Positions 5,964-6,350 of a stretch of 6,350 nt of DNA are shown one piece after another. The position numbers and the translations under genes were made by a program. The number at the start of each line of letters is the position of its first letter. Position 1 is the first letter of the stretch. Source of the stretch: Promethearchaeum sp. (GTDB lineage: Archaea; Asgardarchaeota; Lokiarchaeia; Sigyniarchaeales; Promethearchaeaceae). The notes below the pieces were generated by a model, which was not told where the DNA came from, searched no databases, and saw nothing but the letters and a program-made list of their open reading frames with translations. The stretch spans positions 1 to 6,350 of the forward strand of contig JAUWPK010000224.1 of the NCBI GenBank assembly GCA_030611625.1. The letters are read 5' to 3'.

Positions 5964-6350
5964 TTAAGTCTTGCCATGAATGAATCCTCCATTCCTTCCA
6001 ATATCTGTTTCGACATGCATTATAAATTGATTTAAATTTACTCGTTGATGGACTTTCGCCTTTTTTTTATAATAATCAAAAATCTGCGACTTTGCGTAGT
6101 TTAATCCATTTTCACCTATCAAAAACCCCTTTTTCACCTTCTGACCCGTTACATCGAAAATTAAGTCTTTCCATGAACGAATCCCCCATTTTTTCCAATA
6201 TCCTTTTTGACATGCTTTATAAATTGATTGAAATTCATCCGATGATGGTACTTCACTATTTTTTTGATAAAAGTTTAAAATCTGCGATTTTGCGCGCTTT
6301 AATCTACTTTCACTTCTCAAAAAGTCATCTTTTCCTTTCTGACCTGTTAC
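5964..6350 (-). CDS. 3' part of a tandem-repeat protein resembling homing-endonuclease-associated repeats, frameshifted near its end
   Basis: The frame is open from the right edge (VTGQKGKDD at 6350) to the stop at 5964, so the N-terminal part lies outside the window and TTG at 6320 is probably internal. It encodes repeats of 66 residues. Each has a helix with AKSQI, then YxK, a P-S stretch before a Phe, SIY-A-C, YWKxWxIxSW, LI and VTGQK. Weak resemblance to the HNH/homing-endonuclease-associated repeat, thought to aid DNA binding in such nucleases, rests on the helix-P-helix-W-L-G pattern. In the last unit the reading changes after YYKKK. Adding one A to the A8 run (complement of 6061-6068) restores GESPSTSKFKSIYNACRNRY, a good match to the previous unit, and moves the stop to 5905-5907. 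No nuclease catalytic motif is visible here. The gene may be broken, slip by ribosomal or polymerase frameshifting, or carry a sequencing error. Confidence 0.65.
   Translation of the reverse strand, partial: VTGQKGKDDFLRSESRLKRAKSQILNFYQKNSEVPSSDEFQSIYKACQKGYWKKWGIRSWKDLIFDVTGQKVKKGFLIGENGLNYAKSQIFDYYKKKAKVHQRVNLNQFIMHVETDIGRNGGFIHGKT
6061..6068 (-). other. A8 run with an in-phase A_AAA_AAG slip sequence at the frameshift
   Basis: On the coding strand the codons read TAT AAA AAA AAG GCG. This contains A_AAA_AAG in the phase used for -1 ribosomal slippage (as in bacterial dnaX), and a -1 shift would enter exactly the frame that matches the neighbouring repeat unit. Homopolymers are also hot spots for mutation and for sequencing indels, which is the simpler explanation. 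Confidence 0.5.

Larger units (their letters stand above)
5955..6350 (-). repeat. 198-base tandem coding repeat, two full periods
   Basis: The VTGQK-type codon block starts at 6350, 6152 and 5955 on the minus strand, giving periods of 198 and 197 bases. At the DNA level the units share words such as the complement of AAATCTGCGA and CCATGAA, so this is a recent-to-moderate duplication. The one-base shortfall in the second period locates an indel inside that unit. Confidence 0.75.

Overview
The window is AT-rich and reads as archaeal. The main reasons are a Ski2/Hel308-type helicase with a C-terminal helix-hairpin-helix, TATA-like boxes placed about 25-30 bases before start codons that lack Shine-Dalgarno sites (leaderless style), and a poly-T terminator. 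A low-GC archaeon such as an Asgard (Promethearchaeota) lineage is a guess; the sequence does not fix the taxon. No tRNA, rRNA, CRISPR array or transposase was seen.

Layout, left to right. (1) 2-205 (+): the C-terminal end of an unidentified protein that enters from outside the window and overlaps the helicase tail-to-tail. (2) 180-2396 (-): a Ski2/Hel308-like DNA/RNA helicase with all main SF2 motifs. It has no ATG start, a Walker A that ends in Phe instead of Thr/Ser, and a first 16 or so codons that lie inside a short tandem repeat. (3) 2351-2487: four copies of a roughly 17-20 base repeat (consensus CCAAAATAAACGCGAATTTC). (4) 2533-4053 (-): a large RES-domain protein, a family that includes NAD+-degrading toxins. 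(5) 4054-4243: a divergent promoter region with a nested palindrome. (6) 4244-5731 (+): a PD-(D/E)XK nuclease of NucS/DUF91 type with a DUF4268-like C-terminus. (7) 5732-5904: a poly-T terminator, an 8-base-arm inverted repeat and a fifth, distant copy of the same repeat, identical over 20 bases to the copy at 2468. (8) 5905-6350 (-): the 3' end of a gene made of 66-residue tandem repeats resembling homing-endonuclease-associated (HNH-associated) repeats, with a one-base deletion in an A8 run that shifts the frame in the last unit.

The most interesting reading is that the divergent RES/nuclease pair is a compact two-gene cassette, possibly a defence or toxin-type module. It would combine an NAD+-depleting effector with a DNA-targeting nuclease, and it is bracketed by a compound direct repeat (ACTAGTATCT followed by the 20-base element, in the same order and orientation on both sides). 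The flanking genes look damaged or remodelled: the helicase at its 5' end next to the repeats, and the repeat protein by a frameshift. This fits insertion or recombination in an accessory region. The cassette idea and the defence role are inferences; the repeats, motifs and frame structure are seen directly.
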